DNA from: Antrodiella citrinella | Taxonomy: Eukaryota; Basidiomycota; Agaricomycetes; Polyporales; Steccherinaceae | Length of the DNA stretch: 64,000 nt | Reading direction: 5' to 3' | Assembly (NCBI GenBank): GCA_004802725.1 | Contig: SGPM01000079.1 | Coordinates: 1-64,000 of the forward strand | In this document: positions 10,697 through 23,346 of the stretch, one piece after another | Layout: every line of letters begins with the position of its first letter | Position numbering within the stretch: the first letter of the stretch is position 1 | Notes under the pieces: model-generated | Told to the model about the DNA's origin: nothing | What the model saw: only the letters and a program-made list of their open reading frames with translations | Database searches by the model: none | Made by a program: the position numbers and the translations under genes

Positions 10697-13010
10697 ATGG
10701 CGGCGCCGGATCCTTTCGACGACACGCCCTTTTTTGACGACGACAGAGGAGAAGGTCCCAGTACAGCGACACCCGTTCCATCACCTCGCTTCAGCCGACT
10801 TCTTGGTTCAGTTCTTGGTTCCCCATTCCTTACCACTTCAGACCTACCTCTGTATGAGGACGCGGTATCGATGCAAGCGGACGACGACGCTGATATGGAG
10901 ACTGTAGACGGCGCATTCGGGTTTGTGCCGCGGGCACTCACTGTCACTCGCCCGGCTTCCCCATCGCCAAGCTTCCGCACCGATTCCTATTCAATTGTGA
11001 ATTGGACCGACAACAACGACATCTTTGGTGACCCCAGACCATCTTTATCCGACGCTGCCCCAAGTTGTAGTGTCCGTTTTCGTCCATCATCCAGAGGCCT
11101 CTATGCAGGCTCCACTTATCTGTCCGGTTCAGCTTCGACACCTTACAACACAATTCGATTCGCCTCTCCAAGCCCTGTCAAAGCGTCGAAAAGTCTGGGG
11201 CTTTTGCCCAAGATTTGGGATGCTCTCCGTGACTCATCCCCCACGAAAAGAGGCAAGCGGCGTTTTGAGAACATCTCGTCGTCCTTTTGGAGTGAGCTGG
11301 ACATTGACGGGATCGTCGACTACGCGAGTCTTCCACCGCTAGATGGAGAGGAGGGTGAGCTGATTGACGACGAGGCCTGCTTCATTGACGTCAGAGCTGT
11401 CACCGGACTCGGTGAGTTGTACCATCATTCAGCGCCTGCACAAGCTGAACTTATCTTGTCCCAGATATCATCACACTGCTACCGGAAGAAGTCGCTATAC
11501 ATACACTCTCGTATCTCGACTTGAAATCTGTCATTGCATGTCTGAGCGTCTCGAAGACGTGGCGGCGTCTTGCTCACGACAATGCCCTTTGGCGACGCCT
11601 CTTCCGGAACCGCAAGGTAGACGGGTGGGCCTTGGATCTTCGGAAGTACAATGTGCAAACACCTGCTTCTTTGCTTGCCATGTCGCATTCCGGTCTGGGA
11701 TCTCGTCACTTGCCTGCCCAGCTGCAGCTTGATTGGCGAGATTTGTACATGACGCGGGCTGAGCTTGATCAGCGATGGGCGGGTACCTCAGTCGTCGGAA
11801 CCTCAGAAGATAAAGAGAATGCAACTGTGTTCGAGCCCAGGATGCGGAAACTTAGCGGACATACCGACAGGTAAGACACCGGTACCGTCTTCTCACGCAG
11901 TTCGATTGCTGACACTGAACCGAAGCGTATATTGCTTGGAGTTTGATTCGTCAAAGATCATTACTGGGTCGCGGGACAAGACCATCAAAGTCTGGAGTCT
12001 CAAGACGGGAAAATGTCTAGCTACGTTCTCCGGTCACAACGGAAGTGTTCTCTGCCTCAAGTTTGATAAGGACTGGGATCTTGACCCTGCCAATGCACTG
12101 TCTGAAGAGGAGTCTGCGGAGAGTTATTCGGCGACGGGACATTCCTTATGGCGGAAAGGGTTCATGGTGAGCGGGTCTAGCGACAGCTCGGTTTGTGTGT
12201 GGGACATGTACTCCTGTCCGGTGGAACGGTCAGACGGGACGGTGGACATGGCTGTCACAGCAGTCGTACGGGGTATCTTGAGAGGACATACATTGGGTGT
12301 GTTGGATATCCGAATTGACGGGAAATGGATCGTGAGCTGGTGAGTGTGCTGCAGAGCCTCGTTCGGTACCTGTCTCTAAGCACCTTTATTCCAGCTCGAA
12401 GGATTGTTTGATCCGCGTATGGAACCGCGTAACGCTGGAACTGCATTGCACGCTCAGCGGGCATGAAGGTCCCGTAAACGCTGTCGGACTGCAGGGCAAC
12501 CGTGTTGCGAGCGCAAGCGGTGACGGGAAGATGATGCTTTGGGACCTTGCTACTGGCAAAAGACTCCGGATTTTCGAGGGCCACGACCGCGGTCTCGCCT
12601 GCATCGAGTTCAAGGGCGACACGATTGTTTCCGGATCTAACGACTACAAGATCAAGGTTTGGGACGCAAATACTGGCGAATGTGTCCGGACTCTCGCGGG
12701 CCACGATAACCTCGTGCGTGCCCTGTCTTTCGACACGAGAAATGGCAGACTCGTCAGTGGCAGCTACGACCGGACAGTGAAGATATGGGACTTGACCACT
12801 GGCAAGCTTTTACGAGAGTTCAAAGGATGTCACACCAGCCACATTTTCGACGTCAACTTCGATGCATCTCGGATCGTGAGGTTCGTATCTCCAAATCCTG
12901 AACGCAGTGTAGCTCGTTCACTGACGGTTACGATGCACAGTACTTCACACGATCAGAAGATCTGCATCATGGACTTCACGGAAGGATTGAACGCGTCTCT
13001 TTTTGCCTGA
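10697..13010 (+). CDS. F-box/WD40 repeat protein, SCF substrate receptor, 696 aa
   Basis: Probable Cdc4/Met30-type adaptor: the F-box binds Skp1 and the propeller binds phosphorylated substrates for ubiquitination. Five exons (10697-11411, 11465-11870, 11926-12339, 12395-12880, 12941-13010) join in frame. The first 235 residues are acidic and Ser/Pro-rich. The F-box is at about 240-285 (LLPEEVAIHTLSYLDLKSV ... VSKTWRRLAHDNALWRRLF). Seven WD40 blades follow from about 370, recognisable from their ends (IKVWS, VCVWD, IRVWN, MMLWD, IKVWD, VKIWD, ICIMDF) and their GH starts (SGHNGS, RGHTLG, SGHEGP, EGHDRG, AGHDNL). The second blade has an insertion of about 30 acidic residues (ALSEEESAESYS). The sulphur regulator sconB/Met30 is a possible orthologue, but I cannot separate it from other fungal F-box/WD proteins by eye. 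Confidence 0.9.
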
Positions 13011-13508
13011 GCAGTTAGGAGCAGTCGTGTTAATTCTCCTTCAAATTTTTATTCACGGAGCACGATGAATTCTCCTGACAGTCTGCTTCGCACTTCCCTT
13101 TCCTTGGACATTACTAATTAACTTTGCATTCACAACTCTCTCTCGTCTCTCGCCTTCACCGGCCCTCGTTCTTGTGCCATATACTCTTTGCCGGTCATCC
13201 AGCATGCCTTGTCGTTATAACTTTGTACTACAACTGTGCAGCACAGACCCTGTAGTTCTATCTGCTCTTGTATATACCCTGCTTGTATGTACTGTATACC
13301 ACATACCGCTATCGACGTCGTACTATTTTGTTTTGTCCTGGCGCACGTGCCTGGTAAAGTTGGAGGACCTTTCCCGTCGTGGAGATCGATTCGGATAATT
13401 GCAAGTAAACCAGCTGTAAGTTATGGCACTCCGCTGTATTTCAGTAGTGACTCATTTCGAGTCTTCATCCTCTCTCTTTACCCTCCCTTTCCTCAAGTTT
13501 CCTGCAAG
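13011..13508. other. Intergenic: 3' flank of F-box/WD40 gene and threonine synthase promoter
   Basis: No gene. Pyrimidine-rich patches occur at 13130-13170 and 13465-13500, the latter just ahead of the threonine synthase ATG, as is usual in fungal promoters. A CACGTG palindrome lies at 13344-13349, 160 bp before that ATG. Confidence 0.5.
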
Positions 13509-15511
13509 ATGAAGTATTTCTCAACGAGAGGTGGAAATCAGCTACTTTCGTTTGAAGAGGTCGGTATTTTGCACGCGGATACGTCCTCCGTTCCGTACTG
13601 AATACTGAACTCGCATTGTGACTCAGACAGTCCTCACCGGACTTGCGCCCAACGGTGGTCTCTACATCCCTCAAAACATCCCCCAACTCCCGTCAGACTG
13701 GCAGAGCAAATGGAAAGACCACTCTTTTGTGGATCTCTCCGTCGAGGTTCTGTCGCTATACATCTCCTCTGAGGAGATCTCTCGAGGCGAACTTCGGGCT
13801 CTCGTGGAGAAGTCGTACAAGACGTTCCGGAATCCTGATGTGACACCACTCAAGAAGCTGGATGACAAGACGTATATCCTAGAGCTGTTCCACGGACCGA
13901 CGTTCGCGTTCAAGGATGTGGCGTTGCAGTTGCTCGGGAACTTGTTTGAGTTCTTCTTGGTGAGGAGGAATGCTCGGCAATTGGTAGATGGGAAGATGGA
14001 GAGGTTGACAGTGGTTGGCGCGACGAGTGGTGATACTGGCAGGTGAGTCCGACTTTCTATGTCTTCACACTGCATAAGTTTATGCTGGAGTGTAGTGCAG
14101 CCATATACGGGTTGCGGAACAAGGCCAATATCTCTATATTCATTCTGCATCCCAAGGGTCGGGTGTCACCCATCCAGGAAGCCCAGATGACCACAGTCAC
14201 GGATTCCAATGTGCACAATCTGGCCGTCAAGGGCACCTTCGACGACTGTCAAGACATCGTCAAAGAGCTCTTCGGCGACCATGAATTCAACAAGACGCAT
14301 CGTCTGGGTGCGGTCAACTCTATCAACTGGGCACGTATCCTCGCGCAGACGGTCTACTTCTTTCTGTCCTACTTCCACCTCTGCTCCCAACTTCCACCTT
14401 CTTCAGACGACGTTGAGATTCAGTATGTCGTTCCTACAGGCAACTTCGGAGACGTCCTCGCCGGGTACTATGCCAAGCGGATGGGTTTGCCTATATCGAA
14501 ACTTGTCGTAGCCACCAACTCAAACGACATCCTCGCCCGGTTTTGGCAGAGCGGTGCGTATGAGAAGGTGGATTCCAACGAATCCGTTTCGTCTGGAGAT
14601 GCTACGGAGCCCGCGGAGGGCGCGTCGGACGGAAAACAGGCGCAAGCTGCAGGAGGTGTCAAGGAGACATTAAGCCCTGCCATGGACATCCTGGTTTCAA
14701 GCAACTTCGAGAGACTCTTGTGGTATCTCACGTATGAAACCACCGAAGTGGATGCGAACGCACACGATGAAAGCCGGAGGCTGAAGGCGGGTGAGACAGT
14801 AGATGGGTGGATGAAGCTTGTGAAGAGTGACGGTCGTGTGCAAGTGCCAACTTCTGTGTTGGAACTTGCGAGGAAAGATTTCGTCGCTGAGAAGGTCACC
14901 GATCAGCAGGTATGTTTGTTTGTCTTTTCAGGGAGTGCGAATATGTGCGGATGTGTCTGATCTCCGCTCCTCCAAGACTCTGGACACCATCCGTTCCCAG
15001 TTCAATGCGACTGAGTCATACATTGCCGACCCTCATACAGCGGTAGGTCTCGCTGTTGCACGTCGGGTCGCACAACACAAGTACGTGTCTCTGTGTGTGT
15101 CTCACCAATTCACCCACCCTTGCCTCCACCCTTGTCTCCTTGCCTTGCCTTGCCTTGCCTTGCCTTGCCAACTCTTCCTCCCTTTCCCTTGATCATTTGT
15201 CACCCCACCCCATACTCAACGTCACTTCTTCTTCTTCTTCCAACAGCTCTGCATCAACCATTCAAGTCGTTCTCTCAACCGCCCACCCTGCAAAGTTTTC
15301 GGAAGCTGTCACCCGGGCCCTTTCAAACGCCCCGAGTTTCGACTTCGAACGGGACGTGCTGCCGGAGGAGTTCAAGGGTCTCTTGGAACGCAAGCGGAAT
15401 GTCGTCGATGTGGAGGCTCCGGACGTTGAGCTGGTGAAGAAGGTCATTGAGAAGTACGCGGAGCGCTCGGAGCCCGCGCAGGAGAGTGGTGTTAGTGGGG
15501 GGAGCGTTTGA
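13509..15511 (+). CDS. THR4: Threonine synthase (EC 4.2.3.1), 549 aa
   Basis: Converts O-phosphohomoserine to threonine with pyridoxal phosphate, the last step of threonine synthesis. Five exons (13509-13559, 13627-14042, 14096-14909, 14977-15080, 15247-15511) read without a break. Landmarks match yeast Thr4: MKYFSTRGG start, GLAPNGGLYIP, the PLP site HGPTFAFKDVALQ with Lys at about residue 113, VVGATSGDTG, SAAIYGLR, AVNSINWARILAQ, VVPTGNFGD, LSPAMDILVSSNFERLLWYL, ADPHTAVG, LSTAHPAKF. Compared with the yeast protein there is an extra stretch of about 25 residues rich in Ala, Gly, Ser and Glu after YEKVDS and before LSPAMDI, probably a surface loop. Intron 4 (166 bp) contains a pentanucleotide repeat. 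The enzyme is probably cytosolic; no targeting peptide is seen. Confidence 0.96.
15138..15169 (+). repeat. Pentanucleotide tandem repeat (TGCCT)n
   Basis: Five perfect TGCCT units at 15141-15165 plus partial units on both sides, inside intron 4 of the threonine synthase gene, upstream of the acceptor at 15246. Likely polymorphic in length between strains; it does not touch coding sequence. Confidence 0.85.
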
Positions 15512-18500
15512 TGAAAGCATGAATGTAGTTGAATACAGTGTAGGTTCGAGGAGACCTGTAGGCTGTGTGTATTGATAAGTTAAACAGAATGATGTGTATA
15601 TGTCGGTATGTTCATTTGCGAGGCTCCAGGTTTGATGCAGGATATCGATGCAGTGCATAGACGGCAAACATGTAGTCCTCGCAAGTTCAAGGCGCATAGA
15701 GGTCACTATGACTACGAGTACTACTTACTCCTAACCACAACGCCACTCAAGAACACTGATGTCATCCAACATCAACATGATCTCACAGGTATCAAGCCTC
15801 CGAGTCGACTCGGTCACAACAAAGTTCTCGTCTCTGGTCAATGATAGAGAGGCAAAGATCGCCAACAAACGGTCATGTTATACAGGTGTTCGACTTTGAG
15901 TTGCTGACGAGATGAGCATTTGTTAGGTGGGATGAAATGGCGGCCTGTTGATCCTTGAAGGCGACTGGTGACCGGTGAGGCCTAAGTTGTACAGCCAAAG
16001 GCCGCGGTTGAATCCCTATTTCTGTTAGACTTACACAAGTCAGCTTCTAGTACATACGGAAGACAGTGGGTGTCTTCCCGCAGGAATCTGTACAGTTCAG
16101 ATTTTCAGACCGGAGGTCGATTTCGGCGCCTTGGTTTTAGTCTAATCGTCGGTAGCGACCATAGGACTAGGATTGCAGGCATTTGCAGCAAGCGAACCGA
16201 GGCTCATTTGATGGGAATCATGGGAAGCCGATTCCGCCGGAGAGCGTCTGCCTCTACGCGAGTTGATGCAACGAACGAGCAATGAGCGGAGTGTGAAATT
16301 CTGTCAAGTTGAATAGATCTTGGACTGGAGAGGGGGGGACCTTACATTCTGTAGATCTTCACGTCTGGCACGCTGGAAGTGCGTGGTGATTCTGCCGGGA
16401 AATGAACGTGTTAGGAATGGGGCTGTGTACGCCGCGTTGTCCATTTGCCCATATGTTGCAATTTGAAGTTAAATGCGCGAGCATCGGGCCAACCTCGGGC
16501 AGAGCAAATTGCTCGCAGCGGAAAGTCCGCTCTTCGGCGCGCCAGAGCTCACCGAGCGAGAATGTAGGAAACTAGTCTGAGTTCACCGCCGCTCTAAGTT
16601 CACAATAATCATCAGCAACATAATATGCAATGATGTGTAGCTGTGCATGGGTCCATGCATCGTCGGACACACCACATAGCGGTCAGATTAGAAACATAAC
16701 AACGATGCAGCAAGGGTTAGTAATTAGGTAGAGCGGGAGCGGGAGACACTAAGCACACTCTTGAGGTACACCTGGACTCTGGAGGCTTTGGGTTTAGCCT
16801 GGTTTAGCCAAGGCTTGCCTCAAGATTACGAAGAAGCTTCAGCGTGAATATTCGTGAATCTCGGTAGGTTGTCTGTGGACATGTGTGAACAAAAAAGCAA
16901 CGTGTGAAGGTGATTGAACGTTACGTACATGGCAATCGAAGAAGGCAGGTGGTTTGTTCTCGCTATTGTGAGGACGAGCGTGTCTACCAGTCTAGGTGCT
17001 GCGAGAAAGTGGGCCCTGGTGGTAATCATTTTGGTGAACGGTCAGGTCAGCATCGCACAGGGATAGACAGGGATCGACAATACAGCAATTAGAGTGCGAA
17101 TATGATGTTACTGGTCTGTGAATGGACGACATAATCCCGAAGGTCATCTCGGCGTTTGGACGTTTTGAACATCAACGAACTACGAGCTGATCAAGATACT
17201 CAGAAGTGAATGACATTCACCTATAGTATGATGTACCGTGACTGATATGCGTCATCCTAACACACGTATGTCAAAACAGAACACCGTTTGAGACCTTCAA
17301 GCTCCAAAGTTGACGAGGTAGAGACGATCAGACTCACCGTCCGTCTCGTTTATCACGGAAGAACAACCGTGTCGTGGTAGAATTCATCTCGGATTGCTTT
17401 CAAGTTATCAGCGCCCATGTCGCACGAGTGTTATGATATAGGCGCCACAGAACGATTGACAGGTCTTCTCGAAGTCTTCTCATGATTTGCTGGAAAAGAT
17501 CTTGGAAAGATCCTGGAGGGTTGCTGAGCGCTGCACGAGGTGACAAGAGTGTGTTCGCCGTAGAAATCGCAGATCAGTCTTTTGAGCCGGAGCCGCGATC
17601 AGGTGGGAACACTTGCAGGTCCAGTAATTAGCTGTGGCGACCGAAAAACAAGGAACTTGGTTGAGACAGATTCTGTCTGTGCATCAGTGGTCACGCCACT
17701 TCTGAAGACGAGCTAATAGTAATACCAACGGACGACCGACTCATGCGCCAGTCTGAAATCTGAAAGAAAGTAGATCAACATCAAATATGCGACATGCAGG
17801 ACGTACCACAAACCAAACGACTGGTGATGATGGCAATGCATCCGTAGTGTACACACTCATATTGTATATGTACAGCTGGCGGTCCACAGGCGTGCCACAC
17901 AATCATGACTAGCGGCGATGACGGTCGGTTTACACGGCCACGGCACGTCCGGGCCAGGTTCCCGGTCCTGTAGATCACCGTGGGAGTTCCTGGCCGGAAC
18001 ATTGTATACCTCCCGTTTTTGGCAATCAGCTGGTAGTACGTGAGTCTCCGGACATAGCACAGGATTGTGAGCAAGTGGCTACAACGAAGGAGGGCATCGT
18101 GGATGTCTTTGAGGACAACGGGGATGTCTTTGAGGACAACGGGGAAGGGCATGCACTCTACGTGTGAAGCGCAGGGGCTCTGAGACGGCCTCTATTTTGC
18201 TGTGAAAAGGTAATTACTAGCTACCGGCGTCCCAACCGAGCCACCGACTGATCTCAGTTGGATTTTTGGCAATTTATCTCGCTGTTTCAGGTTGTGCTGT
18301 GTATATCCGGAGTCGGCGCCACAATGGAGGTGGTCGCTCGGAGTGGAAGCCATGCCCTGCAGCACCCTGTTTGTATCCACACGCATCAGTTGCAGGGCCA
18401 CTGTTGAAAGATAGAACTGGTCGGATAGATTGTTGTATGTGAAGGACATGTTTTCAGGAAAAGGATGATCTCGGGAGTACCTCAGCATCGCCAATCTCAG

Positions 18501-18711
18501 ACGGGATGATCGTGGCCATGATGGTTGAGACGGCGGCTCTTTGTATGATGGCTCCCAAGTGCCTCCTCCGCTCATATCATACCGCGTATTCGTCGTCTGT
18601 ACGCTCCCTTTTCTCTGTTTTCTTTCTTACTCAACATCCCTTTCTTTCGCGTCCCTCTCGTCTGGCCTTCACTCCCAATTCCTTCTCACCGGCGGCGGTC
18701 CGTCCTCAGGC
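15512..18711. other. About 3.2 kb without a convincing gene
   Basis: The longest gene-poor stretch in the window. Open frames are short and without family features; the largest, a 123-aa minus-strand frame at 17781-18152, overlaps a tandem duplication and looks accidental. GT-AG pairs can be found, but no chain of exons gives a recognisable protein on either strand. From about 18600 the plus strand becomes pyrimidine-rich, as expected for the promoter and 5' UTR of the gene starting at 18712. An RNA gene or a much-decayed element could hide here unseen. Confidence 0.5.
18101..18142 (+). repeat. Perfect 21-bp tandem duplication
   Basis: The 21-base unit ggatgtctttgaggacaacgg occurs twice head-to-tail (18101-18121 and 18122-18142). 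As its length is a multiple of three, it leaves frames unchanged. It lies in otherwise unannotated DNA. Confidence 0.85.
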
Positions 18712-21700
18712 ATGCTATCATCAGTTTTTAATAGGAGGAAGGTTCAGCAGAGACTCAATAATCTAACAAACACTCGTCGCGCAGTCTCGCCGCCTTCTCC
18801 AGCTTCATTCGAGTCTCCCGAAATAGTCGATATCAATGACAAGGTCGTCGGGTCCTTGCACGTCCAGCAAGCCTCGGAGCCCGCTGCTCCGATACGGTAT
18901 GGGTCTCCGCAGGTGCAGCTTAATCTTCACCAAAGAGAGTCCATCTCGGAGTGGTTCCCCTCTGATCTCCTGAGGGGACAGCCCATTGCTCCGCCAGAAC
19001 GGGGAGCTTCATTGGCGGGAGGAGCAGGGGGGAAAGGCCGGAAACCGAGTAACGCTGCAGACACTTTTCAGCCGGGCGAGGTTATCATCATCGAGGCTGA
19101 GGTGAATGGTTACGACTCGACTGCGGCAAGCATATTGCTCATCTTCTTCACCAGCACAAACCTGATGTCACTGGGGATAGCTTATCAGAGTCCTTCGAGC
19201 ACGAAGGTGATTCGGACATCGTAAGCATCTCCATCACGCAGTGTCGCTCTGTCGTGTGCTCATGCGGTCTATCAGCTTCCCACTCCACCCAGAAAGGCTG
19301 CGCCGACGCCCATTAAAATTCCGGATAACCCAGCGTTGAAGGTGTCCTTGCAGCGGTCCGCTTCTGCGTCAGGTCCGCATGGCGGCTCCGGAGACTTGTC
19401 TAGGGAACCTTCGCGTCCTGCGTCAACGTACTCAGATATCAGCTCAGCTGTGTCTGGCACAACGATTGCTCGCGCTTTGGTTGCAAATTCCTTCATCGTC
19501 TCTAATGGATCTCGCCAGTCCAATTTCAAGGGAGTCACTCGCCAAGACTCCGCAACGCTACCCAAGGGAGAGCATCCCTTCTTGACTTCTCCATACTGGA
19601 AAGACAAGCGGATCAGTCATGGCGAAATTGTTTCCGATGATGGCTCCATGATACCGCCTGTACCGCCTATGCCCAGCAGCGCGGAGCTCTCAGGCGGGTT
19701 GGATAGCGCAGGGACCGGCCGCGGTCGCAGAAATTCTGCAAGCGTTGCAGAGGCCCGGAGGCAGAGCGAGGCGAGACTGACCGGTGGATCACCAGACTTG
19801 CCTGCTGGACCGTCGAAGATTTCGAGAAACGGGAGTCTTGGTAGGCTCCAGAAGGAACAATTCATCGCCACTCGCGTCTCGACTATATCGGAGCGGTCAT
19901 CGCATGCGTCGCCTATGGCATCTGTTCATAACATCGAAGACAGCCCGACGACCGTCCGTTCGCGTCTATCGGCGAACAGTTCATCAACCGACAAGCGTCA
20001 CAGTAGTATCAGCACCTCTTCAGGACAACATGCTATGTCCTCTTCGACGTCGCTGCAGCAGGATGACACCGCATCCAGACACAAGCACCACAGCGACTCC
20101 TCTTATCACTCTGCGCCTCCTGCGGACTCGAACTTTCCTTGCCCCACGTTTGATGATGCTCCGTCTCACCAACAGTCTCACTCACAACCAGGTTTCCGAC
20201 CTCACCCACCACTTCCCGAACAGCAGACCTCACCTATGCCTTCCGCATCTGCGACGGCGTCTTCTATGTACTCGCCCCAAAGCCAGGCTAGCAGCAGCAT
20301 GCAGAGTGACATGTCCACGGTGTTTTCTCCATCATCCTCCCTCGGCGTGATCAGTCCGAACAGTTTTTCAATGTATCGGTCCCGCTCTGATCGTGGCAGC
20401 TCCGGGCACGCGCCAAACCGTCCTGTGATCACAGTCCCTGTTCATGCGCGCCCGCATTCGGTTCCAGTGTCTGCGAGTCCTCTGTCTTCCAACCGAGGTA
20501 GCCCCGACCAGCCCAAACAGCAACGGCCAACCACCGTGCCAGAGTCCGCTCGACTATCTGGGGAGTCGCCGATGGACTCGCCTGACTGGCTGGACGTTAT
20601 GGTACCGAAGTCTGCCCTGATCATGAACCCTCCTATGCAGTCGATACGGAGATCTGGTAGCCATTTGCCGCCGATTACTGTTCCTTCAGGTGACGAGGAC
20701 GTCCTGAGTCCTGATAACTCGTTCTCTACTGAGTCGCCATCATCCGAGTCGGCTGCGCGACAGACTTTCCCGGAGACTCCCTATGCTTTCAGTCCACTGG
20801 TATCCGCTGGATTCGCACCGCCAAACCTACCGAAAGCGTCACCGCGGACAGCGTCATTGTACGGACGGGGAGTACGAGGAGCCAGGGTATCTCAACCACG
20901 ACACTTGTTTCGTTCTGCGACGACTACCAAAGTGCGGACACCTGAGACACCTCAGTTGGTACAGGAGACGATTATTTCCCCTGCATTGTCTGCAATCGAA
21001 GAAAGCCTACCTTCAACCCCAACTTCACTGCCTGACGCATCTTCGTCGTCTTCGCCAAAACCACAACGCACTCCCGAGGCGCAGCCTTCTCCTCCTGCTG
21101 AGCCTAGGTCAAGTGTATATCTCGAATATACGATCACGTCTCCTGCTACGACCGATAGCCCGCCTTCTTCTGCCCCGTCCTCGCATCATGCACTTACTTC
21201 GTCTACGCCGTCTACTTCTCCTGATGTCACCCACTCGCGGCGATCGTCTCGACACATTGAAGGCACTCTCTCATCGGAAACCTTCCCCTCGTCAAGTTCT
21301 ATTCCGGCCAAGCGGCCTCTGACGCCCTCTTCACCGTCTCCCAGTGCTTCTATGCAAAACTTTCGTTCGCCGTCACCTCGTCCGTCACAGATCTCTGATA
21401 TCAATTCTATGGTGACCGCGTCGCCGAGGAATTCAGTCGAGCAAGGAGCATTACTCCCTGCATACTATTCGGAGGAGCCAGCACAGATCCAACCCTCAGA
21501 ACCATCTCCACCGCCATACCGTGACGGCACACCTGAAGGCATTCCTTCTAAACGCCTCAACCGCTCGCGACCTAATCCGCCCACAGGCCCGCGCAGACCC
21601 AGCGTCCCAACGATGCTTCTAGCTGCCACTAGAGCGCGAAACGGGTCTGTCACGTCGTTGCATAGCACGCGAACTATAGGCCAATCGTTCTCCGCCTCGG

Positions 21701-22914
21701 CCCCCCGTTTCCAGACGACGCCCATCAAATACCGTGGTATGACCTTGGAGCAAGCGCAGTGGACGCTCAGCTCAAGTGAGCTCCAGTCGACGGTATCCAA
21801 GTCGATCCAGTCGGCTGACCCGGCTTCGTTCCGCCTGTTGCCTCCGGAGATGTTGCACAGCCAGCTCGGCAAGGAGAGGCAGAGATTGGAGGAAAATAGT
21901 TCAGAGATCCGGACGAATTATAAGCTTGCGGTCAGGAAGAGGCGGGCGTTGTTGGCGTCGCTGAGCAACGCGATGGATGCCGGCGAGTTTCAGGATCAGG
22001 CTGCGCTGATTCGGACGACGGAGGAGCTGAAGGAGATCAGCGACAATATGGACCGAATGTCCGAGGAGCTTTACAGCACCACGGACCAGCTCGCCCAGCT
22101 GAATCATCTGGAGGACGTGCACAACACCAGTGGGCTCGGTCTGGCGCTACGGAAGCTGTATAACAGCTTCGCGAAGCATATTCAGGACAAGGCGACGCTC
22201 CGGCAGCGGATCAGTGAGCTGGAGGCGGAGCGGGACGAGGGATGGGCACAGGCGCAGGAAGTGGCGCAGGAGCTCGAGGCGAAGGACCCGCAGAGCAAGC
22301 GTGCGAGTCGGGTCAGCATAGCGCGCAAGAGCAGTATGCGGGCGTCGAAGGCGGGCTTGCGCTCGCCCAGTCGGCTTAGGAACTCGCGCTGGTCGGGCCA
22401 GAGCAGTCAGCGCAATAGCAGCGTCTTGTCTCCGGCTGTCAGATCCGCGTATGAGGAGATCCCACCTGTTCCTCCTATTCCTGGACGTGGCGGGTCTCTC
22501 GGTATCATCACTAGTGATTTACCTATACGTTCAGCTGGTACGTTTTTCCAGCATCTATCATGTTGTTTGTCACATCTCATAATTTGTTCAGGCCTTCTGT
22601 CCTCTGATTACACACCCACGTCAGAAGCTCTGGCGATGGCGGAGGCTCAGAGGGAGCTGTGCGAGATGCTTGGGATCGGTCTGGATGAGCTCAGTGGGCC
22701 TCAACGGCGCCGCGTATCCGATTCCGACGTAGGACTGGGCACAGGCAGTGGGGGACATGCGCGACGAAACTCGGATGTGTCGACCCCTGCAAGAACGAAG
22801 GACGAGGTGAGTTTTCATATGCTTCAAATCTGTCACAATTGATGCTTATGACGACCAATACAGCAACGCGCAGCCGTACTAGCAAGCATCGGCATGATGT
22901 ATCATGAAGTTTAA
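18712..22914 (+). CDS. Large disordered protein with C-terminal coiled coil, 1327 aa
   Basis: Five exons: 18712-19101, 19155-19220, 19276-22537, 22592-22806 and 22864-22914, with introns of 53-57 bp and correct phase at every join. About residues 150-960 are Ser/Pro/Thr-rich with many polar repeats and short proline motifs (LPTPPRKAAPTPIKIPD, MIPPVPPMPSS, EIPPVPPIPGRGG). Residues of about 985-1165 form a long charged helix region (TLEQAQWTLSSSELQ, LPPEMLHSQLGKERQRLEE, TTEELKEISDNMDRMSEEL, ATLRQRISELEAERDEGW) that should make a coiled coil. The end carries EALAMAEAQRELCEMLGIG and a final AAVLASIGMMYHEV. I do not recognise a named family; polarity, septation or cytoskeletal scaffolds share this design, but that is inference. 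The ATG at 18712 was chosen over an upstream in-frame start because the extension would be hydrophobic 5' UTR translation. Confidence 0.75.
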
Positions 22915-23346
22915 CGCATTCTTGGACCTCTCCCATCCCACCTATCTTCACTTACCACGCTCACTATTTATCTGCATTTATGTTCCGTTCAAACACATTG
23001 GTCCGTTTCAGAGACTTTTGCACTCACTCTCCCTGCATTTTTTCGTTTTTATCATGTTAATTTACTCCGTGTTACCCCCACGTTGGCCACAAACTAACTA
23101 TATATCCCAATGTCTGGTTTACCTAGTAGGCGAGTTCTTGTTCTAATCTACAAGTCATGTATGTACAGAGTTAGCTCTGCTTTACCAATACAAGCTGCGC
23201 TTCGGCTGTCTTAGGCATCACACAAGGAGATCGTGTCGCTCTCACTGAGCAGCTCGCCAGCGATTTCGAATTCCTCGCTTCCTCCCTATGACCAGACGGA
23301 AGTGCGATGACATGCGTATTGGGAACGTACTATGAGAACCAAAAGC
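22915..23346. other. Intergenic between convergent loci
   Basis: 3' flanks of the coiled-coil gene (plus) and of the P450 pseudogene (minus). T-rich patches (about 22990-23060) suit a polyadenylation region. No gene seen. Confidence 0.5.

Noticed and set aside
17781..18152. 123-aa minus-strand open frame
   Set aside because: Starts inside the 21-bp tandem duplication, which creates its repeated VVLKDI; no other coding signal.
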